Assembly (NCBI GenBank): GCA_946404495.1
Contig: CAMJDT010000026.1
Span: forward strand, 1 to 38,182
Length of the DNA stretch: 38,182 nt
Direction: 5' to 3'
DNA from: an uncultured Bacteroidales bacterium
Lineage (GTDB): Bacteria > Bacteroidota > Bacteroidia > Bacteroidales > Paludibacteraceae
The notes under the pieces are model-generated. The model was not told where the DNA came from. It saw only the letters and a list, made by a program, of their open reading frames with translations, and did not search any database. Every line of letters begins with the position of its first letter. Position 1 is the first letter of the stretch. Below, piece by piece: positions 19,426-28,031 of the stretch. A program made the position numbers and the translations under genes.

Positions 19426-20441
19426 TGAAACGCCTGCTCTACATAGTGTTCCCGCTCTTCTTATTCACGGCTTGCACCCGCGATATGGATGGCGTCTACG
19501 ACAATACCCCCGTGGGCAATTTCGAGTGCTTGTGGCGGACCATCGATGAGAAATACTGTTTCGTCGACGAGAAAGACATCGACTGGCTCGCTGTCCACGA
19601 CTTCTACCTACCGCAGGTTCAGCAGCTCGCCGCCGACGATTACAAGGGTCTCTTCGACCTTTTCGATCGCATGCTCGATACGCTCTGCGACGGGCACGTC
19701 AATCTCTACTCCGACTTCGATGTATCGCGTTGCGAGAAGTGGTACGAGGGCTATCCGGAGAACTTCGATCAAGATATCCTCACTACCTATTACCTCACCG
19801 ACTACCGTACCGCCGGCGGACTCCAATACTGCCTCATCGACTCCGGCAAGATAGGCTATATCTACTACGGATCTTTCTCCTCGGGGTTCAGTATGAATAA
19901 TATGTACTACGTCCTCACCGAGTTTCAGGACTGCCTCGGCATCATCCTCGATGTGCGCCACAACGGCGGAGGCAGCCTCGAGAACGCCTACCGTCTGGCC
20001 TCCACCTTCATTCCCGGCGATACGCTCGTGGGCTATTGGCAGCATAAGAACGGCCCCGGGCACGACGATTTCTCCGAACTCGAAGAGATGTGGGTGCGCA
20101 AGGATGATATGCTCAGCAAATGGCTCCGACCGGTCATCGTCCTGAGCAATCGCCATAGTTATTCGGCTACCAATTTCTTCATCAACTGTATGCGCCATGC
20201 CCCTAACTGCCTCATCGTAGGCGGACGCAGCGGGGGTGGAGGCGGTATGCCGCTTAGCTACGAACTGCCCAACGGATGGATGATCCGTTTCTCCAGCGTC
20301 CGCATGACCAATACCTCCAAGAACAGTATCGAGAAAGGTATCACACCCCACGTCAAGGTCAACCTCCATAGCACGGACAAAGACGATATAATTGAAAAAG
20401 CAATCGAAATCATTGAGAAAGCCTATGATACAAGTGACTGA
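19419..20441 (+). CDS. S41-family peptidase lipoprotein (C-terminal processing peptidase-like)
   Basis: The 340-residue lipoprotein (LFTAC lipobox near residue 19) has a helical N-terminal part and a tail-specific-protease core: [26 protein letters not shown] near residue 180, the nucleophile region [11 protein letters not shown] (Ser near 247), a glycine-rich loop, and an [10 protein letters not shown] motif. A separate PDZ domain is not evident. The substrate is unknown. ATG 19425, which overlaps the previous stop as TAATG, is an equally good start. It is followed with overlap by lolD. Confidence 0.85.
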   Translation: MVMKRLLYIVFPLFLFTACTRDMDGVYDNTPVGNFECLWRTIDEKYCFVDEKDIDWLAVHDFYLPQVQQLAADDYKGLFDLFDRMLDTLCDGHVNLYSDFDVSRCEKWYEGYPENFDQDILTTYYLTDYRTAGGLQYCLIDSGKIGYIYYGSFSSGFSMNNMYYVLTEFQDCLGIILDVRHNGGGSLENAYRLASTFIPGDTLVGYWQHKNGPGHDDFSELEEMWVRKDDMLSKWLRPVIVLSNRHSYSATNFFINCMRHAPNCLIVGGRSGGGGGMPLSYELPNGWMIRFSSVRMTNTSKNSIEKGITPHVKVNLHSTDKDDIIEKAIEIIEKAYDTSD

Positions 20442-21081
20442 CATACACAAGCGTTTCGGTACGCTTGAGGTCCTCAAGGGCGTCAACCTTACCGTCAATA
20501 AGGGCGAGATCGTCGCCATCGTCGGCAAGAGCGGCGCCGGCAAGACCACCCTGCTGCAGATCATCGGTACGCTCGACCGACCCGATAGCGGTTCCATCCT
20601 CATCGATGGTACCGACATATCCCTCCTCTCGGAGAAAGAGTTGGCCGACTTCCGCAATCGCCATATCGGTTTCATCTTCCAGTTCCACCAACTCCTGCCC
20701 GAGTTCACGGCCCTGGAGAACGTGATGATGCCCGCGCTCATCGCCCGTGAGAACGACGAACAAGCACGCTCCCGAGCTACCCGACTCCTCTCCGACTTAG
20801 GACTCCGCGACCGTCTCTCCCATCGCCCCAACCAACTCTCCGGCGGCGAGAAACAGCGCGTAGCCGCAGCCCGAGCGATGATGATGCAGCCCTCCCTCAT
20901 CCTCGCCGACGAACCCAGCGGTAGCCTTGACGAGCAGAACAAAAAGGAACTCAATCATCTCCTGCTCGAGATGCGCGAGCGCTACGGACAGACCATCATC
21001 GTCGTCACCCACGACCCCGACACAGCACGCATATCCGACCGTATCATCGAGATGCGCGACGGACGCATCATGAACGCCTGA
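20425..21081 (+). CDS. lolD: ABC transporter ATP-binding protein, LolD-like (lipoprotein release)
   Basis: The 218-residue ATPase has Walker [10 protein letters not shown] at residues 34-42, a Q-loop in [21 protein letters not shown] (typical of the LolD/MacB group), the signature [14 protein letters not shown], Walker [13 protein letters not shown], and the switch His in VTHD. LolCDE extracts lipoproteins from the inner membrane. The matching permease is not next to it, which is common in Bacteroidota. ATG 20425 gives the normal N-terminus and overlaps the S41 gene by 17 bases. Confidence 0.9.
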   Translation: MIQVTDIHKRFGTLEVLKGVNLTVNKGEIVAIVGKSGAGKTTLLQIIGTLDRPDSGSILIDGTDISLLSEKELADFRNRHIGFIFQFHQLLPEFTALENVMMPALIARENDEQARSRATRLLSDLGLRDRLSHRPNQLSGGEKQRVAAARAMMMQPSLILADEPSGSLDEQNKKELNHLLLEMRERYGQTIIVVTHDPDTARISDRIIEMRDGRIMNA

Positions 21082-21085
21082 TCAT

Positions 21086-22099
21086 ATGAAACAGCCTATT
21101 TTCCAACTCCTGCTCTGCGGACTCATCCTCACCCTGACGGCCTGCCATAAGGAACCGCAGTATTTTCCCGCAGATATGACCCCGCAGCACGTCGCCGTCT
21201 TGCGTTTCGACGAGGCGGTTATGAACGTACGCGCCGAATCGGCCGTCGAGGATATACGTATCCTCTATGATGAGTTCCCCGACTTCATGCCCCTGTGGGT
21301 AGAAGATATCCTCGGCATCCCCTCCTCCGATACCGCCTATCTCGCCGAAGCCCTGCCGCTGTTCCTTGGCGACACGCTCTATGGCTTTCGCGAAACGAAC
21401 CTGCGTGTCAAGCAGTTGTTCCACGACATCACGCCTATCCAAACCGAACTCGACGAGGCCTTCACGCGCTATCTCTATCTCTACCCCGAGGCACATCTCC
21501 CCTCGCTCACGCTGTTCATCTCCGGATTCAATGCCTCCGTCCTCTTTGTGGACGACGACCTCGCGGCCGGTACCGATATGTATCTCGGCTCCGACTACGA
21601 GTACTATAATCGCGTCGTCTATGACTACCAGAAGCAGACGATGCGTCCCGAGTGTCTCGCTACTGATGTCGTCAGCGCCTACCTCTTCCGCAATATTCCC
21701 TTTACAAGCACCAAAAACCGTCTCCTGGAGAATATGATCTACCGCGGTAAGATCATGTTCCTGCTCAGCCTTTTGATGCCTCAGCAGCCCGATTATGAGG
21801 TGATGGGATATACCCGCGAACAATGGCGCTGGTGCCTCAAGTACGAACGGGCCATCTGGAACACCATCATGGACAAACGCGACCTCTTCACCACCGACAG
21901 CAAGATCCTCACCTCCTACCTCAACGATGGCCCCTTTACCCAAGAGGTCACCCAGGATTCGCCCGGACGACTCGGCACTTGGGTAGGCTGGCGTATCGTG
22001 GAGAGTTATATGAAGCATAATCCCGACATCACCCTCCGGCAACTCATGGCGGAGGGAGATGCACAAATGATACTGGAACAGAGTTACTACAAACCATGA
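21086..22099 (+). CDS. gldB: Gliding motility lipoprotein GldB
   Basis: The 337-residue lipoprotein has an LTAC lipobox (Cys20). It shows features I associate with GldB: RFDEAVMNV near the start, GTDMYLGSDYEYY in the middle, RGKIMFLLSLLMP, and the C-terminal PGRLGTWVGWRIVESYM block. GldB is needed for gliding in Flavobacterium and is retained in non-gliding Bacteroidales. It lies 4 bases after lolD and overlaps sufS by 4. The neighbourhood of lipoprotein export genes fits a cell-envelope role. Confidence 0.88.
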   Translation: MKQPIFQLLLCGLILTLTACHKEPQYFPADMTPQHVAVLRFDEAVMNVRAESAVEDIRILYDEFPDFMPLWVEDILGIPSSDTAYLAEALPLFLGDTLYGFRETNLRVKQLFHDITPIQTELDEAFTRYLYLYPEAHLPSLTLFISGFNASVLFVDDDLAAGTDMYLGSDYEYYNRVVYDYQKQTMRPECLATDVVSAYLFRNIPFTSTKNRLLENMIYRGKIMFLLSLLMPQQPDYEVMGYTREQWRWCLKYERAIWNTIMDKRDLFTTDSKILTSYLNDGPFTQEVTQDSPGRLGTWVGWRIVESYMKHNPDITLRQLMAEGDAQMILEQSYYKP

Positions 22100-23313
22100 A
22101 TAGAGACGATTTTCCCATCCTGAATCAGCAGGTCTACAACCGCCCGCTCGTCTATCTCGATAATGCGGCTACGACCCAGAAACCCCTCTGCGTCATCAAC
22201 GCCCTTACGGAGGCCTACACCACCTGGAATGCCAATATCCATCGGGGCGTCCACCATCTCAGTCAGGTCGCTACCGCCCGCCACGAAGCGGCCCGCCAAC
22301 GCGTAGCCGATTTCATCCATGCCGCCTCCTCGCGCGAGATCATCTTCACCAAGGGCACCACCGACAGCATCAATACCCTTGCTTTCTCCTTTGGAGAAGC
22401 CTTTGTACACGAGGGCGATGAGATCATCGTCTCCGCTGTGGAACATCACTCCGATATTGTCCCCTGGCAGATGCTTTGCCAACGCAAGCATGCCACGCTC
22501 CGCGTCATACCGCTGCGGCCCGATCTCACGCTCGATCTTGAGGCTTTCCCTACCCTGCTCTCCGACCGCACACGACTCGTCGCCCTCGCCCACGTCAGCA
22601 ATGTCTTAGGCACCATCAATCCCGTCCGCGACATCATCCGTCTGGCCCACGAGCGCAATATCCCCGTCGCCATAGATGGCGCGCAGTCCGTACCGCATCT
22701 CATCGTCGATGTGCAGGATCTCGACTGCGATTTTCTCTCCTTCTCGGCGCATAAGATCTACGGCCCCACCGGGCTCGGCGTCCTCTATGGCAAGGAACAT
22801 TGGCTCAACCTCCTGCCGCCTGCCGAGGGAGGAGGCGAGATGATCGAACATGTGCGTTGGGACAACACCACCTACAATACCCTACCCTATAAGTTCGAAG
22901 CCGGCACACCCGATTTCATCGGTTCCTACGCCCTCTCGCGCGCCCTGGATTATATCGACGAGACCGGCCGGCAGGCCATCGTGGACTATGAATCTGAGCT
23001 TACTCGTTACCTGGAGGAGCAACTCCTCACCCTCGCCGGCATTCACGTCTATGCCGCCTCTCTTGAGAAAGCCGGAGCGGTCTCCTTCAACGCCTTCCGA
23101 CCCGATGGCGAACTCATCCACCCCTTCGACGTCGGTACGCTGCTCGACCGTCAGGGCGTAGCCGTCCGCACCGGTCACCATTGTGCCGAACCTCTCATCG
23201 ACCATCTCGGCGTACCCGGCACGGTCCGCGCCTCCCTCGCGCTCTACAACACCCGCGAGGACATCGACGCCCTCCTGCGTGCGCTCCGTACCGCCTTGGC
23301 TATGCTATCCTGA
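22096..23313 (+). CDS. sufS: Cysteine desulfurase SufS
   Basis: The 405-residue PLP enzyme mobilises sulfur from cysteine for Fe-S cluster assembly. It has YLDNAATTQKP at about 19-29, NIHRGVHHLS, IDGAQSVPH, the PLP lysine at about residue 220 in SAHKIYGPTGLGVLYG, and the catalytic Cys near 363 in RTGHHCAEPL. This pattern is the group II (SufS/CsdA) type. The sufBCD genes are not in the window. Confidence 0.94.
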   Translation: MNRDDFPILNQQVYNRPLVYLDNAATTQKPLCVINALTEAYTTWNANIHRGVHHLSQVATARHEAARQRVADFIHAASSREIIFTKGTTDSINTLAFSFGEAFVHEGDEIIVSAVEHHSDIVPWQMLCQRKHATLRVIPLRPDLTLDLEAFPTLLSDRTRLVALAHVSNVLGTINPVRDIIRLAHERNIPVAIDGAQSVPHLIVDVQDLDCDFLSFSAHKIYGPTGLGVLYGKEHWLNLLPPAEGGGEMIEHVRWDNTTYNTLPYKFEAGTPDFIGSYALSRALDYIDETGRQAIVDYESELTRYLEEQLLTLAGIHVYAASLEKAGAVSFNAFRPDGELIHPFDVGTLLDRQGVAVRTGHHCAEPLIDHLGVPGTVRASLALYNTREDIDALLRALRTALAMLS

Positions 23314-24263
23314 TGAGACGCGTCGCACTCTTTATACTGCTCCTCTCCCTCTCCCGCCTCGCTGCGGCTGCGGATTTTTGCCTGCGCGTGGCGTCGTACA
23401 ATGTGGAGAACTTCTTCGACGCTACCCACGACTCGCTCCATTCTGACTACGATTTCCTGCCCGACGGGCAATATTATTGGAACGAGACTCGCTATCGTCG
23501 TAAGGCGCAGCAGATAGCCCGCGTCGTCGCGATCTTGGGCGGAGAGGACAAGGCGGCCGTCGTCGGACTCTCAGAGGTGGAGAATGCCTCCTGCCTTCGG
23601 CTCCTTTGCCGCTGTCTGAGCAACCTCCATTACCGCTTCCTCCATTTCGAGGGACCCGACCGGCGCGGTATCGATGTGGCGCTCCTCTACGACCCCTTAC
23701 TCTTCTATCCCGTTGACTCCGCAGCGCTTACCGTGCCTTTGGGACGCGAATCCACACGCGATATCCTCTATGCCGCCGGACGCCTCCCTACCGGCGATAC
23801 GCTCCATATCTACCAGTGTCACCTCCCCTCCATGCGCGGTGGCAAACAGGCTTCTGACTGGAAACGCCGGGCTGCCAAGCAGGTCATCCGCCATCACGCC
23901 GACTCCATCCTTGCTATCCATCCGGATGCCCTTCTACTCGTTATGGGAGATATGAATAGCAGCCCCGAGGACGACCTGCCTGGACTCACCAATCGCATGA
24001 TCCCGCTCTCCGAACAGGGGGAGGGTACACACCGCTATCGGGGTATCTGGAACTGCCTGGACCAGATGTACCTCTCGCCCGCGCTGGACAGGGTCTCCGA
24101 TGTCCGTATTCTCCGTCATTCCCTGCTCCTGGAGGAAGATCCGCGCTTCCTCGATGCCACGCCCAATCGCACCTTCCACGGCCTCCATTACAACCCCTAC
24201 GGATTCTCCGACCACCTCCCCATCTACCTCGACCTCTGCCTCCCCCTCCCCCATCTCCCGTAA
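23313..24263 (+). CDS. Exported endonuclease/exonuclease/phosphatase-family protein
   Basis: The 316-residue protein has a signal peptide (hydrophobic residues 4-19, AAA cleavage region). The EEP fold follows: RVASYNVENFFD, GLSEVEN with the metal-binding Glu, the GIDVALLY block, HLPSMRGG, VMGDMNSSPEDD, and the terminal SDHLPIYLDL containing the catalytic His. It could be a nuclease or a phosphodiesterase acting in the periplasm. ATG 23313 overlaps the sufS stop as TGATG. It is the last gene of the operon and of the core region. Confidence 0.85.
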   Translation: MRRVALFILLLSLSRLAAAADFCLRVASYNVENFFDATHDSLHSDYDFLPDGQYYWNETRYRRKAQQIARVVAILGGEDKAAVVGLSEVENASCLRLLCRCLSNLHYRFLHFEGPDRRGIDVALLYDPLLFYPVDSAALTVPLGRESTRDILYAAGRLPTGDTLHIYQCHLPSMRGGKQASDWKRRAAKQVIRHHADSILAIHPDALLLVMGDMNSSPEDDLPGLTNRMIPLSEQGEGTHRYRGIWNCLDQMYLSPALDRVSDVRILRHSLLLEEDPRFLDATPNRTFHGLHYNPYGFSDHLPIYLDLCLPLPHLP

Positions 24264-24323
24264 TCCCTTTATCCCGCTATCCCCCGATCCCCCGATCTCA
24301 TGATCTCGTTATCCCGCTCTCCC
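24239..24323. repeat. Low-complexity C-rich ATCCCG repeat at the core/accessory border
   Basis: The end of the EEP gene and the following 60 bases are a degenerate array of units such as ATCCCGCT, ATCCCCCG, ATCTCGTT and CTCCCG. The plus strand has almost no G here. A short GCTGC-AAAAA-GCAGC hairpin follows at 24332-24346, without a T-run. The composition changes sharply to AT-rich after this point. Confidence 0.6.
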
Positions 24324-24372
24324 GGTACGTGGCTGCAAAAAGCAGCGATTCCTCTATAAATTTGCAAATAGA

Positions 24373-24404
24373 TTTGCATAATTGAAAAAAATGTTGTATC
24401 TTTG
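24373..24404 (+). promoter_or_regulatory. Promoter of the ORF6N gene
   Basis: TTTG at 24373-24376 and TATCTTTG at 24397-24404 have 20-base spacing. The in-frame ATG at 24391 falls between these elements, so the gene starts at 24424. Confidence 0.8.
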
Positions 24405-24423
24405 CAGGCTGAAAATTGAGACT

Positions 24424-25437
24424 ATGGCAAATAAGAACGAAATAGTTAAGGCGGAGCAGACATCGTTACAGCCGTTGGAGAACATTGAGAACCTTATCCG
24501 CGTCATTCGTGGAAAGCAAGTTATGCTTGATCGTGACTTGGCACGGCTGTATGGAGTAGAGACAAAACGTCTCAATCAGCAAGTGCAACGTAACCTCGAA
24601 CGTTTCCCTGGGGACTTTATGTTCCAACTCTCGAAAGAGGAGGTAGAATCTTTGAGGTCACAATTTGCAACCTCAAACGATATTTCAAGGTCACAATTTG
24701 CAACCTTGAACGATGGTTCGGATAACTTGAAGTCACAATTTGCAACCTCAAACAAGCGGGGCGGTCAACGATATTTGCCTTATGCCTTCACCGAAAACGG
24801 TGTAGCTATGCTGAGTGGTGTTCTTCGTTCACCGCAAGCAATCAGCATGAATATCCAAATAATGCGCGCGTTTAACGCAATGCGTCATTTTATCGCCTCT
24901 AATGCACAGGTATTCCAACGCTTGGAAGTAATGGAACGCAATCAGTTAGCGATGAATGCATCTCAAGCGGAGTTATCTTCGCATCTCGCTGAAAACGATA
25001 AGAAGTTTGAAGAGGTGTTCAGGCGTTTGGATGAAGGAACTACTACTCCGAAAGAAGCTATTTTCTTTGAAGGGAAGTTCTTCGAGGCTCGTGTACTGCT
25101 GGAGAAGATCATCAAGACCGCTACGAAACGCGTCATTATCATCGATGGCTATATTGATGCAGAGACGTTTGATATGCTCGACGTGCGTGCAAAGGGTGTG
25201 ACTGCGGATATCTACTCCGATGGAGAGCATAAGTCGCTACGTGATATGCATAATGCCGGTAAAGGCAAGCAACCGGTTAACACGCATAAGTGGTCCAAGT
25301 CCTCGCACGACCGTTGGGTGATTATCGACGATACGCTGTACCACTGTGGTCATTCTGTCAAGGACTTAGGCAAGAAACTATCTGCCATCATGAAGATGGA
25401 CTGGAACCCGGATGTTGTGCTGAATGAAGTGAGATAA
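24424..25437 (+). CDS. ORF6N-domain DNA-binding protein with PLD-like C-terminal domain
   Basis: The 337-residue protein opens with an ORF6N/KilA-N-type DNA-binding domain (about residues 20-170): VIRGKQVMLDRDLARLYGVETKRLNQQVQRN, FPGDFMFQL, YLPYAFTENGVAMLSGVL and FNAMRHF. A short coiled-coil region follows, then a C-terminal domain (about 225-337) resembling a single phospholipase-D-type half. It has IIIDGYID and HDRWVIID from residue 295, an HxRx4D variant of HxKx4D. Similar phage-antirepressor-like proteins are found on Bacteroidota mobile elements. The loop at residues 78-110 holds three copies of SQFAT(S/L)N where family members I recall have one. Confidence 0.82.
   Translation: MANKNEIVKAEQTSLQPLENIENLIRVIRGKQVMLDRDLARLYGVETKRLNQQVQRNLERFPGDFMFQLSKEEVESLRSQFATSNDISRSQFATLNDGSDNLKSQFATSNKRGGQRYLPYAFTENGVAMLSGVLRSPQAISMNIQIMRAFNAMRHFIASNAQVFQRLEVMERNQLAMNASQAELSSHLAENDKKFEEVFRRLDEGTTTPKEAIFFEGKFFEARVLLEKIIKTATKRVIIIDGYIDAETFDMLDVRAKGVTADIYSDGEHKSLRDMHNAGKGKQPVNTHKWSKSSHDRWVIIDDTLYHCGHSVKDLGKKLSAIMKMDWNPDVVLNEVR
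24651..24755 (+). repeat. Three in-frame palindromic repeats in the ORF6N gene
   Basis: Three copies share the loop CACAATTTGC and are flanked by different inverted arms: TTTGAGGT/AACCTCAAA (24651-24677), TTCAAGGT/ACCTTGAA (24684-24710), and TTGAAGT/ACCTCAA with one mismatch (about 24727-24751). Each encodes SQFAT(S/L)N. Confidence 0.75.
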
Positions 25438-25820
25438 ATCGGGAACGTCAGACCGGAGACGGCTGAAAAGGTAATAATCGTTCGAATGAAATAATCGTGC
25501 CCTTGAGGCTAAGAAACGAGATAAGAACAGGCTATGGTTGGAAGTGATTAGGTGAGAGAGTGTGGATTCAAAAAAGGAACAGGCTAAGGGTAGAATGAGT
25601 TGAAAAAAGGAACAGGGTTGAGGGGGGAGAGTTGAAGATAAGAACAGGTTGTTAAAATAGTAACCGAAGAATAGAAACAAAACTGAAGAATAGAAACAAA
25701 GCATAGTAACTGAAGAATAGAAACAAAAACGAAAATAGAAACAAAAAATAGTAAAAAATAGTGTAAACAAAGAAAACTGATTAACATATTTATCGCATAG
25801 TCAAGTAGGCATATACCTTC
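25438..25820. repeat. Purine-rich intergenic region with two families of short repeats
   Basis: No gene is apparent. The plus strand is dominated by A and G. Four copies of (A/G)GAACAGG lie at about 25524-25645, spaced by roughly 30-50 bases. They are followed by GAATAGAAACAAA or AAATAGAAACAAA units (four copies, about 25663-25750). Spacing is irregular and there are no spacer-like unique units of constant length, so it is not a CRISPR array. Confidence 0.6.
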
Positions 25821-25931
25821 AACAACAAGTCGGCAAGCTTAATTAGGTAAGAAGGAGTTATATGTACCCGCTATCCGTGTTCTGCATGGGTGAGTGGGGT
25901 ATTCTTACCGAGTTTGCCGACTTTGTTGTTT
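25821..25931. repeat. Imperfect inverted repeat upstream of the defence operon
   Basis: The left arm, 25821-25853, runs from AACAACAAGTCGGCAAGCT to GGTAAGAA. It is repeated in reverse complement at 25902-25931 (TTCTTACC, then AGTTTGCCGACTTTGTTGTT). The arms differ by a 5-base gap and a few mismatches. A ribosome-binding-like AAGGAG and an ATG lie between them. It could be the end structure of a small element or a hairpin in the leader of the next operon. Confidence 0.55.
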
Positions 25932-26009
25932 GCCCCGCTTGCCTGTGCTTTTTCTCCTCAAGAGATCAACCGGATAGTTCACGCTATTCGGTTTGTTTGA
26001 TTTTGAGAA

Positions 26010-26555
26010 ATGAAGATGAGCAAAAAAGTAGTAGTAATATCAACGAGTCTGCGGGCGGGGTCGAATAGCAATGCCCTTGCAGAGCAGTTTGCCGCCGGAG
26101 CGAAAGAAGCCGGTCACAAGGTGGAGTTCATCTCGTTGCGTGGCAAAGAGATTAAGTTCTGTATCGGTTGCCTGTCGTGTCAGAAGACCGGCACCTGTGT
26201 ATTCAAGGACGATGTGCTGCCTATTATGGACAGTGTGCTCAACGCGGATGTGGTATGCTGGGCAACGCCTATCTACTATTATGAGATGTCCGGGCAGATG
26301 AAGACCCTGATTGACCGAATGAACGCCATGTATCCGAAGGACTACCGTTTCCGTGACATATACTTGTTGACGACAGCAGCTGACGATGATCTGAACTCGC
26401 CGAAGCGTGCAGAGATGGGTCTAGGCGGTTGGATTGAGTGTTTTGACAAGTCCGAGTTGAAGGGTCGTGTGTTCTGTGGCGGTGTAGATGGTCCGCGCGA
26501 AATAGACGGCAACGCCAAACTGAAAGAAGCCTACGAAATGGGTAAAAGGGTGTAA
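26010..26555 (+). CDS. Flavodoxin-fold NAD(P)H-dependent oxidoreductase
   Basis: The 181-residue protein belongs to the NADPH-dependent FMN reductase / iron-sulfur flavoprotein-like group. It has the FMN phosphate-binding STSLRAGSNSNALAEQF near residues 10-27, a CIGCLSCQKTGTC cysteine cluster at about 53-65, and WATPIYYYEMSGQMKTLIDR. The substrate cannot be told. It precedes the restriction enzyme gene by only 12 bases, so it is probably co-transcribed with it, although such reductases are not known parts of R-M systems. An ATG at 26016 is an alternative start. Confidence 0.85.
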   Translation: MKMSKKVVVISTSLRAGSNSNALAEQFAAGAKEAGHKVEFISLRGKEIKFCIGCLSCQKTGTCVFKDDVLPIMDSVLNADVVCWATPIYYYEMSGQMKTLIDRMNAMYPKDYRFRDIYLLTTAADDDLNSPKRAEMGLGGWIECFDKSELKGRVFCGGVDGPREIDGNAKLKEAYEMGKRV

Positions 26556-26567
26556 GAGAAAAAAGAT

Positions 26568-28031
26568 ATGGTACCAGAAACTGACCCGAGCCGAGTTTTT
26601 ACGCGGCAACAAGTAGAGGATTTGCTAAAAGCCTCTATCGGTAAAACTTTGTTCGAAGTAGACAAAGCTAAACTCTTCTTGCACCATGCAGGACGTGATA
26701 AGATGAAGGGCATCGCAGGTGATATTGTTGAGATGTCTATCCTTGGTTGCAAAAAAGACAGCAAGCAAGAGCCGGATATTTTGGTTGACGGAGTTTCTAC
26801 GGAAATAAAGACAACAGGAATGATAAAGCCTAAGAAGGCTGATTCTCAATATATCTACGAGTGTAAAGAATCGGTTAGTATTACAGCGGTATCTATTTCG
26901 ACCATAGTAAAGGAAGAGTTCGAAACATCCAACTTCTGGCACAAACTGGCTCATATGCTTTGGGTATATTACTGGTATAATTCGCCCGTAACTGTAACTC
27001 TGAGTGAATATAAAGACTTCCCAATACTTGGATTCCAATTCTATGAGTTTAGCGCAGAAGATAAGTTGCTTCTCAGACAGGATTGGCTATTGGTGCGCAA
27101 CTTCTTAATCGTTATACATCAGGACTTTCGCACACAGGAAGAACGAGAGGCGCAATATCCGCGTCTGTCACATGAATTGCGTAGCCAATTGATGTTGATT
27201 GATACGGCACCTAAGTACCCAAACAATCCTCGATTCCGTTTGAAACGGTCATATGCAACAGTTATTGCAGACCACTATTTCTCGAATAAAAGCTACGAGA
27301 AACTAAGCGAGAGTATCAGCAAATACGAAGATCTCGATAAGAAGTGCAAGCAATTGACTAATCTATACAAGGGAAAGACGTTTAAGCAAATAGCCGAGAT
27401 TCTAAACGTAGACATCAATTTAGGTGTTAAGAACTTTGCAGAAAATGCTGTTGTCAAAATGTTTGGAGGACATGCCTCTAAATTGAATGATATAGAGGAT
27501 TTTGCAAAGATTGGTATTATAGCAAAGAGTGTTCCGTTATGGGAAAATGGTAGAGGTAAGGAAGATATGAAACTTTTCTTGCCCAACTTGATTGAATGGA
27601 CGAACGAAAATGAGTTTGAGGATTCTGCAATATACGATTATTTTGCAGGTCACCATTTCCTATTTATCATATACCGATACGTTGGTCACGAGATTATCTT
27701 TGAAGGCTTCAAGCGCGTTTTCTTTGATGAGAAGTTTATCAATGATAATGTGAAAAAGACGTGGGATGAGGTTCGTGACCTTATCATCAACAAAAAACTT
27801 CGTATAGAACCACAAGTTGGTTATTCGTTGGCCGGAAGACTTAATACGTCTGGGACAGTTAGAGAAGCCCCGAATTTCCCCAAAGCAAAAACAAATGCTG
27901 TATTTGTAAGAGGTGGCGCAACATCGTCTGCTGACAAATATAAAACCTTGGAAATTAATGGGCTGAAAATGATTCCACAAAGCATTTGGCTTAGTCGTAA
28001 AGTTGTGAAAAAATTAATTGAAAATGAGTAA
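26568..28031 (+). CDS. Sau3AI/MutH-type type II restriction endonuclease (predicted GATC)
   Basis: The 487-residue size and layout match Sau3AI, which has two MutH-like domains. The N-terminal domain has GIAGDIVEMSILG followed by the catalytic EPD...EIK: Asp70, Glu79 and Lys81 form the D-x8-ExK motif of the family. The C-terminal domain (about 270-487) has a MutH-like LFLPNLIEWTNENEFEDSAIYDYFAGHHFLFIIYR region without an obvious second catalytic triad, as expected for the allosteric domain. GATC specificity is inferred from family resemblance and from the C5-methyltransferase partner. It overlaps the methyltransferase by 8 bases. Confidence 0.85.
   Translation: MVPETDPSRVFTRQQVEDLLKASIGKTLFEVDKAKLFLHHAGRDKMKGIAGDIVEMSILGCKKDSKQEPDILVDGVSTEIKTTGMIKPKKADSQYIYECKESVSITAVSISTIVKEEFETSNFWHKLAHMLWVYYWYNSPVTVTLSEYKDFPILGFQFYEFSAEDKLLLRQDWLLVRNFLIVIHQDFRTQEEREAQYPRLSHELRSQLMLIDTAPKYPNNPRFRLKRSYATVIADHYFSNKSYEKLSESISKYEDLDKKCKQLTNLYKGKTFKQIAEILNVDINLGVKNFAENAVVKMFGGHASKLNDIEDFAKIGIIAKSVPLWENGRGKEDMKLFLPNLIEWTNENEFEDSAIYDYFAGHHFLFIIYRYVGHEIIFEGFKRVFFDEKFINDNVKKTWDEVRDLIINKKLRIEPQVGYSLAGRLNTSGTVREAPNFPKAKTNAVFVRGGATSSADKYKTLEINGLKMIPQSIWLSRKVVKKLIENE

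Noticed and set aside
25663..25755. CRISPR array
   Set aside because: Repeat units are short and unevenly spaced with no unique spacers of constant size, and no cas gene is present.
25862..26068. 68-residue ORF preceded by AAGGAG
   Set aside because: It lies across one arm of the inverted repeat, has an odd Cys/Phe-rich sequence and runs into the flavodoxin gene in another frame. I consider it chance.
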